Shown here: positions 37,701-52,700 of the stretch, one piece after another
Numbering within the stretch: the first letter of the stretch is position 1
Layout of the letters: the number at the start of each line of letters is the position of its first letter
Origin: Apus apus
Lineage: Eukaryota; Chordata; Aves; Apodiformes; Apodidae
Length of the DNA: 64,000 nucleotides
Assembly (NCBI RefSeq): GCF_020740795.1
Contig: NC_067282.1
Span: forward strand, 178,688,274 to 178,752,273
Reading direction: 5' to 3'
Program-made: the position numbers and the translations under genes
The notes under the pieces: model-generated
What the model was told of the DNA's origin: nothing
Database searches by the model: none
The model's input: only the letters and a program-made list of their open reading frames with translations

Positions 37701-40700
37701 CATGTTTGGGACTACAGCCAGGGGCTACTAATCTCTTTTCAATGGGGTGAGGTTGTTATAGCTTGTTGTGGTTTTAATTCACACACCAATATTTGGCAGA
37801 AGTTTATGTCTGTATGTTTGTATAACCCACAGTGCTGTTCACATTGTTCTGTCTTATATCCACTTATGCTAGATCTTAATAATTAAATAACAAGATACTT
37901 ATTATATGGAATGTATGACAAGGCTAAAATTGTTGGAGTACAAAGTATGAAAAAATGAAAATATACCTGTAAAACTCTTGAAATAATGCAAGCTGGAAAA
38001 TGTTACACTATCTCATTTTTAAAAGAAAATTTGGAAATATACTCTTTAGTCTGAAATTTAGAGAGGTATGGGGATGTTAAGGTATTTAAATAAGATATTT
38101 ATCAAATATTTAGTTAAAAATATGTAAGAAGGGAAAAAGTATTCCATACAATTTTATTTCAAAATCCAGATAGCCTTATACTCACGGATTCTTTTATGCT
38201 TCCGGTTTCAACTTCAAGGTCATTTCAAAATCAAAACACTCCTCTTTTACCTACCTTCTGAAAGATGCTGGCAAGATTGAAGTTGCTAACCAAATAGTAA
38301 TTCTATTTTAATTCCTGTTCATTTTTTTAACCTAAGAGGAAACCTAGACAGCATCAGCCTTCAATACAACTAGTGATTTTGAACCCACTGCCAAAAATAG
38401 CCAGCGTTGCTGAAGGGTGATGCCATGGGGATGTAAAGAACGTATGAGATCCTTGAGAAGAAGTAGTTAAATGTGTCAGCAATGTTTTACTGAGAAGCAG
38501 AGGAGCAAAAAGTAAAACAGCACAGGTAAGTGCTCAGGTTTGAGAAGTCACTGGAGCTAAACAGGCATCCTGCATAGAGATCTTACCCCATGAAGCCCGA
38601 GAGAGAAGGGGCACATGGGGAGGGAAAGGCTGGTAGTTTACTTTGGTTGGTTTTGTACCATTAGCAGCAGATGTCATGTCAAAAGGAGGCAGGAAAATAA
38701 ATAACTACATGTATTAAAAAAAAAACAAACCAAAGCAACAACAAAACTTATTCTTAAAATTTCATGTGCAAATTTGAAACGGAAAGCCTGTAGCAGGTTT
38801 GGAGGAGCTGGGTTAAAAGAACATTGGTAAGAAACTAAATAAAAGATTTTCCATGTGTAATTCTGAACTTCAGAAGTATTGTATGCCATGTCACTCAAAA
38901 CACAAAAAAACCCAATACAAATAAATTTCTAAGGAAAACAGAATTTTTGAAAACAGTAGGAAAGGCTGTGTGTGTGTCAAGTTTTAAACAGAGCTTTAAA
39001 GTTCTATTAAATTGTTCATCAGACACAGCAGAGAAAGAATTCAACCCATTTTTTACTAGCATAATGCCCCTACTTATACTCCTCTTAAAATACCAATGGG
39101 ACAAGGGAGAAAATATTAGCAAAACCAGTTCATGGAGAGAAGAAAATGCAAGGGAAAAAAACATGGTACTATAAAAAAAAGGTTTAAAACATAAGCTTAA
39201 TTCTAGTTTCATTTTCACAGTGAGACTACCACTGAAGATACATCCCTCTCACCCCCTGGGATCTAGATCCAAATCATGTCCTGGCCTCTCTGTATGGCAA
39301 CTCATGAAAGGGTTTTGGGATCCATCAAGGATCCTGGTGTAGATCTCCAAAGTGCAGACTTTCACTTATCTTGTGAATGGGTATCTGTAGTTAATTCTGT
39401 TCTGCCTTCCTCACTGAAAATATGAACAAAATATTTAACAAATAAACTCATTCCCCCCTCCATAAAGCTAAGACCAGAACTCACCATAGGGACAAGTCTC
39501 CTATCGATTTAAATTGGTGCCCATGTTATCAACTGTTGGAGTTTTAGTCTTACAATACAAGCACTCCATGATTTCCTATTACATGTGGTTCCAGCACCCT
39601 ATAAATATTAATCTCAAGCCCTGGTGTTGCCAGAGAATTCACAGCTCAAGAATGGGAGGCACAACTTTGGCTTGAAGCCACCTTTGTACTTCCTGGGGCC
39701 TCACTTCACTGTGCCTCAGCACAGACCAGAACTGTCAGGTAGCAAGGAGACAAACAGGAGGCTGAGGATTTACCTGCCTGTGCACCAGCATAAGAGGGCA
39801 TATATGTTATCGTTTGTATGGAGAATTTCTAACCTAGGAGACTGTGCCTGCTGGAGCTGTGTCAAACGGCCTCCCCACCAAGCAACAATTGACCTGTTAA
39901 TTCTAGGTACTTGAAAATAGAGAGGCCACACAACGTTTCCAGCAGAGCCGCATGTGGTGGGGCATCTTTACGTGCAGCCACCTATGCATGGTTGTGGAGA
40001 GAAACCATTAACTAAGTGCTCAGCTCCCCAGGAGCAGACCAGTCCCACAGTCAGAGGCTCCAGTGCCCAGTAGCACCCAGCAGTGCTGGCCACACTGGAG
40101 ACAGCCAGGCTGGTGGGCAACAGAATCCAGTTAATCCAGAGATCTCCCTGCAAATTGTACTTATCCAGGCCTTGAGTTCCCTCTGGCTATGGAAGGAAAA
40201 GAGGCTTGATAAAGTGAAGGAGCTAAATCGTTGTTATTGCAGGAACTGGTGCTTATTTCTGAATTGTTTACCTGCATATTTTGTCTAAAAGAAGGCAGAA
40301 TATTATTTCTATGAACAGTATGCTCTCATTTGGAATTGACACTAATGAATGCAAGGCCCTTTCCCCCTCTTGTTTGTACCATCAAATTAATTAGCTCTAT
40401 TGTGACATCAGTATTTTTCTCAAGCAGTTCAAGGCTTGAGCATTTTCCTTTCTTTTTGTAAAGGGCATCTTCAGTGCCCTTTATCTACCATAAGAATCAT
40501 GCATCTCTTGTATTTTTCACAACTAATGCTGTTTATTATAAAAACTGATTGTGATGTGAAGATTGTTATACTGTGTGGCAAATTGCCCAAACAATTACTG
40601 TAAATGCATGAGCCATAAACTGTTACTGCCAAGGACACTGGTAGGTTAGCTCTTATAAAAGAAACAATTAGAGTCTGAGGTGAAAATAATAGAGATGAGA

Positions 40701-43700
40701 TGACAATTATTGAAAAGGCAGAACATCCAGTTTAATGTTGTAAATACAGTTTGTGGATTGCAGTGATGGTTTTAAAGTGTTCGTGGCTTATTGAATGGAA
40801 TACAATATTACATACTTTAGAATGGGACCATAATTATTATTCCTTTTTAATTGTGATGTCTGATGCATTTGTGAGCAGTTGTTGAGAACATCCTCACATT
40901 ATACTGATTCTAGTTCTAAATTATCATCCTGCTCCAAGGGTTTTTTTTTTATTATTATTATTTTACTTTTTTTTAGCATTTTGTTGTTCAGGGTCTTTTC
41001 TGTACAAAGTATTTTCTCTTGAGGAACTTAGAGTGCTTAGAGGATTACAGCAATAATTATTTCAGTTTCAGCCTACACACTTCACTGCTTTAAATCATCA
41101 TTAGAAGTTTCATCCCTCAGCAACTCCTGCTGAGACTGTCTCAAACTCATAGAAACAATTAGATAAGAATAGCTTATCTTTATAACAATTTGTGTGTAAA
41201 GGTATTGATAAGAATTTGCTAGAAAATGAAAGAATACATTTTTTGCTTAGGAATCGTCTAAATACAGAAGGTTTTTTTATATTTGCTAATGAATTTCAAT
41301 CATTCAAACCAGATTTCCAGGGTGTGAAGATCAGGGTGCATAAAAAAAGATGTGCACCCTACCAAGAAGAAGTGTTGTGAATAGACTTCGGTAGATACAA
41401 AGAGAATACAATAAAAGTTACTTTACTGAGTGCACTGCTCTTTTAATATAGGACATAGGCATAAAACCCAATGAAATAAAATTCAAATACTAGACCCAAG
41501 GGAGAACACTAAACAACTGGACACAGAATTATGGCTGGTTAAGAAGGCAGAGGTGCTGAGCTCAGAAAATCAGAACTGGGAACAATCTGCCCAGGATCTG
41601 TGAGGGGAGGACCAAGTGAGCAGCAGAGCAAAGACGCAAGCAGTGAAAGGCAGGTGGTGTCAGCACTGCAGCATGTGTGAGCTCCGAAGTTCCAAATCCA
41701 TTAGTAGGGGATGGGGGAGGGGGAGAGCAATAAAGTGACTTTGAAAGAAAGTTGCAAGAAAACAAGGTACTCAGCTCTACCAAGCTTTCAGGGAAATGCT
41801 CTGAGTTGTTTTCAGGCTTTTACCTACTGTTAAGAGAAGCTGATGTCAATGCTAGGTAGGGGCGTCACAGCTGTGCTGGAAAACGATGGCGCCAGACCGA
41901 AGTTCAGGGATATGTTGGGGAATAGAGATCAGGAGGTGGCTGGGCTGTGGGCCTGGGCAACTGGCTGCCTCCTCAGGCTGAAATAACTGCCCTCTACAAA
42001 AACCCAAGGCAGAGTCAAGGGAAATAGACCTTAGAGCAGAAACCAACACCTACACAAATTACAGACAGACCAAGCCACTGCAGAGAGTGGTGTGAGTGTG
42101 GCCTGGAGCATTGTCTGTTCTGACAGCAAAGCAGAGGGCGACTGCAGCTCAGTGATCATTGCTCCTCGGTTCTGGGCTCCTAATGCATGCACTCAAATTT
42201 CTACTTGCCACATGGCTTTGCTTGAAAATACGGCTAATTCCTACCTATGAGCATTTCAGCTTCAAGCTTCTAGTGGAGGTGTAATGTTGTGTGCCTGAAC
42301 CATGACACGGCTATTGCATGTCTCATCATTGCCTTCTGCTTATGTGTTTAATCTTTTCAGGAGGCATTTAGAAAACAGAAGCACAACAGGAAAAATAGTT
42401 TAATTTAAACAATGCAAAGAATAATAATTTAAATTACGTTGTTAAATTCCAAACTGACCACAAAGGAAAAGATTCAGAAATTTAAGCAAAAACTGCAAAG
42501 AAAATCAACAGCCATAAATTAATAGCTGTGCAAACATCACACAGAAATTACTGAATAATATTTTAAAATATTATGCCATTAAAACTTATCTTATTAAAAT
42601 GAAGCTGTACAGGAAATGAGAGCCCTTATTACAAATCTAGGCAAAACTGATTTTCTTACATGACCTTCAACTACCAGCAGTGTTAGAGAAGGCTCAATCT
42701 AGTTCCTAGTAAATAGGTGTCACCAAACAAACAGGACTGACACTAATTAGCTCCCTTGTTGATAGTCAGGACACAGACGACAGAGGCATGGAGGCGGAGT
42801 GACCCACTCATCACTGGAGCAGTGGGTGTGGGTATTTGAGCACTGGCCTGGCAATAGCGGTTGGCACCACAACTACCATTTTAAAACTGCATTCTGAATA
42901 GAAGACTGCATTATCAGGAGAACCAGCCTGATAACCTTTACAAGCATTGTGTACAAAAACAGAGCCTCAAAGAACCTCTACTTAAATATTTGAAATCTGA
43001 GGAAGAGAATATTATCTGTGGTATTTCCCCACCTTCAGGAAGTACCCCTCAGTCTTGGTCATCTCACCTAACAACAGGGTCTGGCACCAGAAGAGGAGAA
43101 AAGGTGGGCCTGCCAAAGGACAATAAAAGCCTGTTGATAGCTTCTAAACAAGGAGAAATTAGAAAGGAAATTTGGAAAGGAGAGTGGAAAAAAATGCTTA
43201 GAATAAGCAGTATATAGTATGATGATTAATACTATCAAGAGGGACAATTGATCAAGAGAGCAGCTGTAAGGGAATTTGAGTGTTTTTGCTGAAAAGATAA
43301 TTCCCAGTAGGGTTCAGACAATGTTTGCAATAAACCTATTTTTATTAAGATTATTGGATTGGTTCTAACCAGGGGATTATATTTTCCAATTATTAATATT
43401 TTCATTTTTCAGCCTTAGTTTATGATTGAAGCAGGGACATATGTGGCACAGAACAAAATGCATTGGCCTGGTTTGGGATGAGAATAATCATAGCCTCAAA
43501 GCAAACAGAGTCCCAAGAAATTAGTCTTTATTTTCTAGCTCATTAAAAAAGACCTTGAGTTTTAATGGCAAAACATTTGTACATTTTTTTTTACAAATAT
43601 ACATGTATATCTGTCCATTTGAAGATTTTAGTTCCATACAGTCTGAGCCAGGAGCCCAACACCAATTCAGTGCCAGGCTCAAACCTTTAATATATCCCAG

Positions 43701-46700
43701 ACTATGCCCAATTCTCATGACTACAGGTACAAAGACTGCAGAAAAAAACATGCATAATGACTCAGTTCTACCCCAAATTAAGCTACAGAAACTATGAGGA
43801 GGAAGATTACAACTTTTTTCAGAGTCTTTTATAGCTCTGTCAGGATTGTTGTTCTTTATTATGATATGCACAAAACAGTGTTGCAAAGAAAGCTGTTCAA
43901 AAATCTTTTTACACAGCTGTTTTGTATACAGATTGGTCAGAAAATTGCATAAATCTCTCAACAGAATGGGCTATTTGAGAAACAAGGAAATTCTTTAGGA
44001 AATACTTCGCTGGAGAAGGTCAGACCTGTTGACAACTCCATTGTGAAATACTAATTCAGCACCTTACTACTGGGATGCCTATCTCCAGGGACAGGCTACT
44101 GAAATAGGGCACAAGGTGAGTTAGGAGTCAAGTTTCCTAAGGGCTAAGCTTGACCTGGCACTTCTTAGGTTGATATTTGTCTGAAAGGCCCATAGTCAAA
44201 TACCAAAACTGTGTTGTAGAAAGGAGTTAGAACCTCTCTGTTCTCTTACTTCTTTCTCCCACTGTTTTAAAAGATGGAAGGACAGTAAAACAAGTACCAT
44301 CAACAGCTCTTGTACTTCTCAAAATTATACCTATTTTAGATACATCTGAGAGTAGAAAACCTTAGTCTGTGTGGCACCTGGTCTTTCTCTGGATCTCATG
44401 TGGAAAAAAACAGAGGAGCAGTTCCCAAGTGGCATGTCAGAAGAGAGTAATTTCCTAAAGGCTGACTGCAATATGCTGAGGCATGTATGCATGAAGGTAC
44501 AGATGTCTTTGAGAGACTGTAGATAGATAGATGGCAGTCAGGTGAGATTAAGACACAGATATCTCCCCTAGGACAGAAAACAGAATAGGTGACCACAAAA
44601 AGCCTTATCCAGGCACTCTTCAGAGGGGACAATTGTGTTCTAAATCTTGGAAAGCAATTTTAAGTTCAGTAGGTATCTCAAGAGGACAAAATTCTCAGGT
44701 ATTACCATGACAAGAAGAAACTTTCATTTTTTTTTAATTGTTGTTTTCACATTTGCTCTTACTAGCACACAGCAAGAATGCAGCTCTGTCATATGTATCA
44801 ATATTTCTATCAAGAACACCTGAAATATAACCTAGTGCAGATTTACTAGGGTAGCTGGGGAGAAAGGCTGACAAGCTCCCCAAACCTCTATCACGTGAAG
44901 TGGTCCAGGCTTGAACATCTCGTGCTTCTTGTCTCGCAGCTATAAACATTATTGCAGGGACTATTGTGTATCAAAGAAAAATGTAAATGCAAATCCACTT
45001 GGTGCACCTAAATGCAAGGAAAGAAGAATTTCCAGCTTTACTTAGTTCACATTCACTTGTGTAGCTCAGAGCTCTTCAGTGCTTTTTAGGACTGCTATTA
45101 GTAACCAGCAGTAATAAATCTTTCAGTTTACTGTCAGAGTTTCAGCTGGTTCCATAGGTCAGGAGGAGAGTGAAGAGACAGTCAGAAAACCAAGCCCCCC
45201 ATTATGCTTTGGCATATCAACTAACATTTTCTTGTGTGTCACTGGAGGCCTAGGGATCAAATAGCCACTTCTAACATGCTCCTGAGGTGTTTAGAAGTTC
45301 TTATCTTCTCCTTTGCACTAAGGCAGGCACTGCATTCAATTTACAAAGTATTTGTTTAGACCATTTTTTCTACCTTTTGTAACTGAGAAGATAATACACA
45401 TTTGTTTTCTTAAAAATACGATGAGCAATGGTTTCTCTGGACTTACACTGTAGCTGAATCAATTGCTTCAATTTCAGAGCTGCAGAGCTGGGGCTGGATC
45501 ACAGCTTAAAGTTCATAATCAGAATAAACAGCTCAAATGACACTGTTAGGGAATGCATTGATTAAATATGACTCCAGTGCTCTCAGTTAATGTTTCACTG
45601 ACTTTAAACATCTTTTCAAAACTAGCATTTAGCCAAGTCAAGGTGAAGGCAATGGAACAATTTTTTTCCAACTGAACATTTATGATCTGCGATACCTGAA
45701 CAGCGGACAGGAGACGGGTATTGAAATGATCATTAGCAGCCTGGTTCAATTTGCAAAACAGGTATCTCAGTAACAAAAGAGTCCCTAAACAACTGAACAG
45801 AGGAGTTGCTTTAGCAATATATTTCTATTTGTCTGAAGGTCCTTAATCAGTGGTCTGAGAGGGTGTAGAAATAAACTCTGGTTCTGTTAATATTAACATT
45901 CGAGGATAGTTTAACATACATAGAGTTCCACAAAGTTCAGTGAGACTCCTTATGTTCATTAAATTATTTATTGTGCCTACTGCAGGATCAAGCCAGCTCC
46001 TGCATTAAAGAGCTCTAAGAGTAAGTTGTAATAAAGTATTGACATATTTAAATAAACTGATGAAACTATAGTGAGTGCAAAAAAAATCTTACACATGTAA
46101 AGCCAAGCAATGCATATGTAATTACAAATACTAACTTATCATATGGTTGAGAAATGATACTCAGATTGCAAAACATCAGTTTTATATGGTTTTATGCAAA
46201 CGAGCAAAAAAACTTCATAGCAACTATACTTCCTATACATTAGAGCACATATTTTTGTTCTGACACATTGATGAGAGCAGTTTCCAAGGGAGACCATGGA
46301 AATGAGCAAGAAACCACTGATACTGATAGGATCCAGAGTAACTATTATACTAATATTGCCATCAAAACAATGTGTTATTTTCATATGTTGTTACTTAAAA
46401 TTTGAGAAGCTTATTTTAATATTCCTGGTGCAATATATGGCTGATATATGGCTAGCACAGTTCAGAATCACAAAAAGCAGAAATAAGACAGTTTTTCAGT
46501 CTGCTGGTATTCTCCTGTTAGGAGAACATAAGTATGGTTAACAGGGGTCTATTTGCTCTGTGCATACACTGTCCTCCATAACTTCCACCTATTTCTTCAG
46601 CATTTCTGTGATAGCATTCAAAACCTTCTGTCATTCACTTAAAAACCTATCCTTAAGGTCTTTAATATGTTTCCTAATTCAAATAGTAAGTATGCCAGGA

Positions 46701-49700
46701 TCTTGAAATATTATTATGAGACAGATGGGAAAAAGACCGTTGACCATAGTTCCTGGCCAAGTAGGACTGTTACCTGTAGGACATTTTCAAGTGGTTTACC
46801 TTAACTTATTTTAAATTACTTTGGAGAGTAATGCTGCAGCACTTTCCTTAAAAGACAGATGGAGTCACTATTGAGAAGCATGTTTTAACACTCAGCCTCA
46901 GTTCTACAGCTTGTTTTTATCTTTCTTGTCTGAATAATCTGTTCTAGACCATCTTTAATCATCCTGTGTGTCTGATAATCATGGTCTTCAAGTACCTGGA
47001 GAAGGCTTACTTTAGTGCCAGAGCTTCCTCCTTCTACAGCTGGTAAAGAGTGGAGGCAGAGACCAGAAGTCAAGAGAAGGGCTGGGAATACTATGTCAGA
47101 ATTAACAGGAGTGCTGCTTTTAGCTGGCTCCCTGTGAATGGATAGCTTCTCTAGCAGCTGCTCTCCTGGTAAAAACAGTGACTGCAGTCACTTCCTAATA
47201 ATAGTAATAAACTTTAGACAAATCCCATATCTGTATGCTGATGAAGGTGTAACTTGTGACTTGAGGTGCCAGAAACAACCTTGAGATCAAATAGCAGTAC
47301 ACAAGGAAGATGTGTGTTTTAACACCTTTTCTGCTCTCTTTTTCTCTTTCGATTATGATGTGCAATAATCAAAAGAACAAGGATTAAAAAGGAATATAAT
47401 TTAAATGCCATACTTTAAATGGACCAGCTAGGAATAATACAGTTGTTTCTCATACCAAAGTGTATGTGAAACTATATCCAAACATCTTCCTCAGAAGATA
47501 TGATTTTTTAATTACATCATGGGTATGTGGGAAAGGCCAAGAGAAGCTGATTTATAGATTCATTTCTGGAGGCAGCCTGGGCACTGGTCTGCCCAGGGCA
47601 CACCAAGCGCAGTGCAGTCCTGCCAAGCTGGACCTTCAGCACCTCGCTTCCTTTGCCTTCCCTCAGAAAAGGAGTGAAATAGCAGCTGAAGACAGGACAG
47701 TACTCATTAACAGAAGACATTTTCTCACTGGAATTGCTTTAAGGGCAGTCAGTGTTTATGCTGCTGAGGTTGACACTGGCTCAAAGTCCTGAGGTTTTTA
47801 ATAGCTTCCTTCTCATGGCACATTATACACAGAGCAGGTCTCATATGAGACATAGCCCTATTTTGTTCTGTTTCAAAGTGGCATCATGGAGGGAATTGAT
47901 GTACCACCATTCAAAGAAAGGTACAGTCTAGTAATTATGAAAAAAAGGACCAAATCACTTCAGGGTGATCACTACACCTGTGGGTTCAGACGGTAAGACA
48001 GTGATAACTAACAATTATGCCAAAAATACTAGTCTTCCCCTTCCTTGTTAGAGGACAGGAGTCTAAATATACATTTTATCCTTTTGCAAAACATTTCTCA
48101 TGCTTATCAGCCATTTTCCTTGTGCACTTGCTCCTGCTGCTCTCTTGACAGATGGTAAACCAGGACCAAGCACAGAAGTGGGGCGCAGCCTCACCAGTGA
48201 CAGGGAAAATAGTTTGCAGGTTGTTATCACTGCACCGTCCAGCATGATCTGCAGGAGTTTGCCTCATGCAACACACAGCCAGTCCCTGTCTGATCAGATT
48301 GATGCAGGAGCCTGGGATCCACAACCAAATCATGTGGTCCAAACCTGAGGACCAGGAGAAATTTGTGTTCAGAATCACTATCCATGTCCCAACAGCAAGA
48401 GAGTATAATGAAAAGAGTGGAGTTGGTGCAATTAATTGTCTAGATGTGCATATACATGAAAGAAATCAGGGTTGTTTACTGACAGAAGCCATCTCTTTCC
48501 CAGTGACAGCCTTAAAATTTTAGGAACCTATTTTTTTTCCCCAAAGTGCCTATGGATCCTTTCAAGATTTTTGAAAAATATAAAAACTGTTAAAATTTAT
48601 GTTGGAAAGAATTTTAGCTTAGAAAAATACAGTAAGAAGCAAATATTCCATTAAACTTTAGAAGACTATTTGTTCATTCCCAGATAGAGAAACAAATGCA
48701 AATGAAATGTAATGAATATGCAGGATTTTAAATCACGTGGGTTTGAACATCCAAATCTAGGCAGTTTTCAGCATTATTAATTCCATACAACTTAGCTTTT
48801 CATTCTATTTTTTTTTTGGGTGCAACTTCTGAGGGTGAAGTCCATTTTTATTTTATTTCTTAATAATGTTGTCAGAAGCAACTCCATTGCCCTCATTCAC
48901 ACAGCTTTGTTCCGGCTCATATTCTGAAGGGAAACACAATACAGTCATTCTGTGTTTCCTCAGTAACTTCCTCTGAAGGTATGTATTATTCCTTTCACTT
49001 AACTAACACAACTAATCCTCACTAATGACATTTAATGAGCCACACAAGTATGCCCTAGAGTGGATCAGACTCCGCTTAAAAACGTAATTCTTCAGCAGTC
49101 CTGTTTTTTAACTGAAGTGTTAAATTGCACATTTTAAGATACAGTATAATTACCTCAGAGCAAAATTAAAAGAAAAAAAAAAGTTAGAATAGGTTTCCAA
49201 ATTTGAAATAAGGGCCTAGAGAAGTGTCCAGTTAAAATATCCTTCTATTCAAATTGCTATAAAGAAATATTTAATTTAAGATGTACAGCCCATGGCATGG
49301 ATATCAGTAGTCTTTATCTGCATGTTTATTGTGTGAACTGTAGGTGAAATAGTTATTACTTCTGTGTATCTCTTTGCATCGATGCAGCTCCTAAGACAAG
49401 CTAGTTACGGTCCAGGATCCCCCCCTTTGCTAAATGTCCTATGAACACCCAGCACAGCACATATAAATGCTACAGAGCTTATCATTTGAATATAAAACAA
49501 CAGGCAAGAGAGAGACGGGCTGGTGGAGGAGGGCAGGGTAACAGGCAGCACTGTTCAATGTGAGGCAAAGGAGTCATAGCGCACCCGCAGCCTCACTTTG
49601 CCCATTTTGGGGGGGTTGTTTTTCTTGCGCTTTTTTCTAGACATCAAAGCAAAGGAGTTTTAATGAGGGTCTGAAGGAGAATAATGAGGTACTTCTGCAG

Positions 49701-52700
49701 ATGTCTGCAGGGTGTTCCTCCCAACTCAAAGGGGCAACATGTACAAAGACACTTTGAAAAACAAGTGAGCAATGGAGGTTGGCATCTTAGTTCTTTTGAA
49801 ACGAAAGGTCCTGATGCTGACCTCATTTACACTGGTGAAAGCTGTAACTCCTGTGAAGTCAGTGAAGTCCCTGTAGCATAAAATCGATCCTGGATTACAA
49901 TCTGCCAGAAATGCCTTTCAGAAGCCTTGGTGACCACTGAAACCACATTCCAAAAGTACTTTCAGCTCATTTTTGTATTTACCATAGGGCTTCTTTACAT
50001 CCTTCTCCCACTAGAGAGGGTCTTGAAAGTGCCCATTAGTTAACTGTTTGCCAAAAGTGTGTAACAGATCTTAATATAAACAAGAATCTGACCACTTTGG
50101 TTTTAATATTACAAACATACGTGTGTAGGTGTATATATGAGCAAATATGTACATAAACATATATACACACACACATACGTACACACACAGACACACAAAT
50201 ATATGTATACTGATTCCTCTGCAGCCTGATATGGAGGAAGATAACTTCACTCTCTGATTAGAGACAAGGTAATTTTATATTAAGGGCTTGACTTGTTATC
50301 TCCTTTCCCATTTTTTAAAATACCTCTCTGTCTGAGTCACATATTATGCACTTAGTATACACACGTAAAGAGGATGTCCCAGAAGAAATGCTACAACAGC
50401 TTATGCTAGCACTAGGTATGTCACAGGAGACTTCAGGAAATTAAACTCTTAGGAGTTATTCGACCTCAGATGACCAATTTTATCTAAATTTGCAGGTCAG
50501 TCCTGAAAGCATCTTGAAGCCCAGGGCTCACCAAATTAAGACTCAGCTCTCCGCATCCATCATCTGCTCCATGTGGGCTACCTGAACTCAGGCTGAAATC
50601 ACACTGCTTGCATATGCATGTGGTATCTGATAACACAGCTATTCTGAAGGGGACCCCAGGCTATCTTATGTACCCAGAATGGGTCGTGTGACACTTCTTA
50701 AAGGACAGATACAATGAACAGAACCAGGCAGAAATGTCAGGATCTGACCACATGGGATGTGAAGGTATTGCTCCATGTACTCTGCTGTACCGAGACGTTT
50801 CCCCATGATAGCATCATCGTGGTAGCCCCAGAGCTGGCCCAAGGGACACTTACCAGGAGTGCTTTGTGGACTGGCTACATGTTGGGTCTCAGGTTAGTCC
50901 CAGGGCTGCTCCTATGCCATGGTGTTGAGGAGGCACTAAGCCATGTTGCATGCCTCTCCACACAGGGCTGATGATGTGTCACTGGGGCTGACAGAGGCTC
51001 TCAGCACTGAGAGTCTGCATTTTGGGAAGGGAACTTCTGTACGGGGGAAGATCTGGCTGTCTCCCTTCTTGCACTCCCATCACTACTGTAGTTTTGTTCC
51101 CCCTTCCTCACCCATTCAGGCCCATGGAAAAGCACAAGGGATATTCAACAGCACTGCCTTACTTGGAAAGTGGATAGGAACTAGAAAATCAGCATTAATT
51201 CAGTTCTGGGATCTAAGTGTTGCAAAGCATGCTGTAGGTTCTGCAGAACTCCAAGTGATTTACAGCAAATTTGGTGAGCAAAAAGATGAGAATTAGATTT
51301 CTGTGGGCAACATTGTTTTGCCTACAGAAAGGAGTCAAAAACAGAGGAGGAAGCCAAAAGTTACTATTTCTGGGTGTCTCTCTCTATGTGGGTTAAGTTG
51401 TAAGTTAAGCACTGCCACTTTATTCTAGAACTAATATAGTACTTGCATCTATTTAATTAGAATAATATATATAAGATAAATTCTATATATCTTTTTTTAT
51501 TTGATATATTCCCAATTCTGCCTTTATAAATCATTCATTTCACTATTTGTGAAACAGAAAAGTCAACCAGTAGCAGGAAAAAGGAATTATTACCCCAATA
51601 GACCACTTGCAGAATAGCCCAATCACTTGCAGAAAAGTTTGTACCAGCTATTCTAATTGCAATAGGATCCTTCCCTAAGTTATCATCTTCCTGAACACCA
51701 GTGCCATTTCTGTTTTAATAATTGCATGTGGAGAATAAAATATTAAATAAATAATGTGATAATCCAGGATTTGTTTTGCTTTGATTTTTTTTTTTTTTTT
51801 TAACTTATCAAGTCAGTGGATGTAAAGTGTTTTAACTGTACAGCTCCCTTAGTCTGGAACAAAGCTCTCACTGACGGCAGCTCAATTTATACCCTACAGA
51901 AATCAAAATTGGTACATGACTTATAAATTACAGACCCTTACACTACTTTTTAAATCAGTGACATGCATGCTCTATATTAAAACTTTGATCCCAACCAATC
52001 TCTCTGCAGAAAACCACTGACTGATATATACAAGGGCTTTACTGAAAACAAGTCTTGGTCTAACTTATCATTGAAAAAAACAACAAACAACAGAAAAACA
52101 CAGCATGGGCAGTCTTAGCTCCAGAAAGAATGATTGGAAAGTTAGCATTAGTAAACTATATTGTGAATTACCAAAAGCTAAGTTGTAACCTCACCTGCTT
52201 TGTGTTGTCTTTAAGCAGCCTTTAAGATGTCTATCAGTAACCTCTTTCTGTTGTTTATTATCCACCTTGGGCGCAGTTTCTTTCTTGCGACAAATCAGTG
52301 TGTAGTTTTCGTCATTGTTGTTTGCCCAGAAGGTACCAACCGATGTTTCATAGCGTATACAGAACTCCACCTTAGCTCCATCTTTCTGGTAAGGAGGCAT
52401 CAGAGAAATCCTAAAGCAGAACTGATCGGTTTCACTACCACAAGAATTAGGCATGAACTCTGCGAGGATATCACAAAAACTGAGCCAGTTATTCAGTGTC
52501 ATTCGAACATACACCCTTTTTTCAAAGGATACATTGAGGACTCGTATAATGCCGTTCATACAGGTAATCCCAGGCAGGAATAGGACAGACTCCAACAATA
52601 CTTTCTGCTCTCGCACTTTATGTAAAAGTTCTTCCTGTGAAGCAGGTAACGTAAACAGTTGAGAGAAATAAAATTCCTCCTGAGGGAAAACGTCATCATC

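Larger units (their letters stand above)
31290..52194 (-). other. PPP1R3A: PPP1R3A intron 1 (20.9 kb)
   Basis: This intron separates the CBM21 exon from the micro-exon. It contains the solo LTR (33910-34609), a 42-bp tandem duplication (35838-35921), a decayed CR1-like LINE (about 36080-37250), a homeobox-site-rich stretch (about 40330-40930), a small basic open frame on the minus strand (49555-49644) and an AC/AT microsatellite (50117-50210). The remaining stretches, 31290-33904, 37260-40320, 40940-49550 and 50220-52190, show no gene or recognisable repeat. Open frames in them are short and lack splice context or family resemblance. Confidence 0.85.

Noticed and set aside
43521-43961. 146-codon minus-strand open frame
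   Set aside because: Composition looks random, with a lysine-rich part from an A/T tract. It has no family likeness, promoter or splice context, and lies in intron 1.
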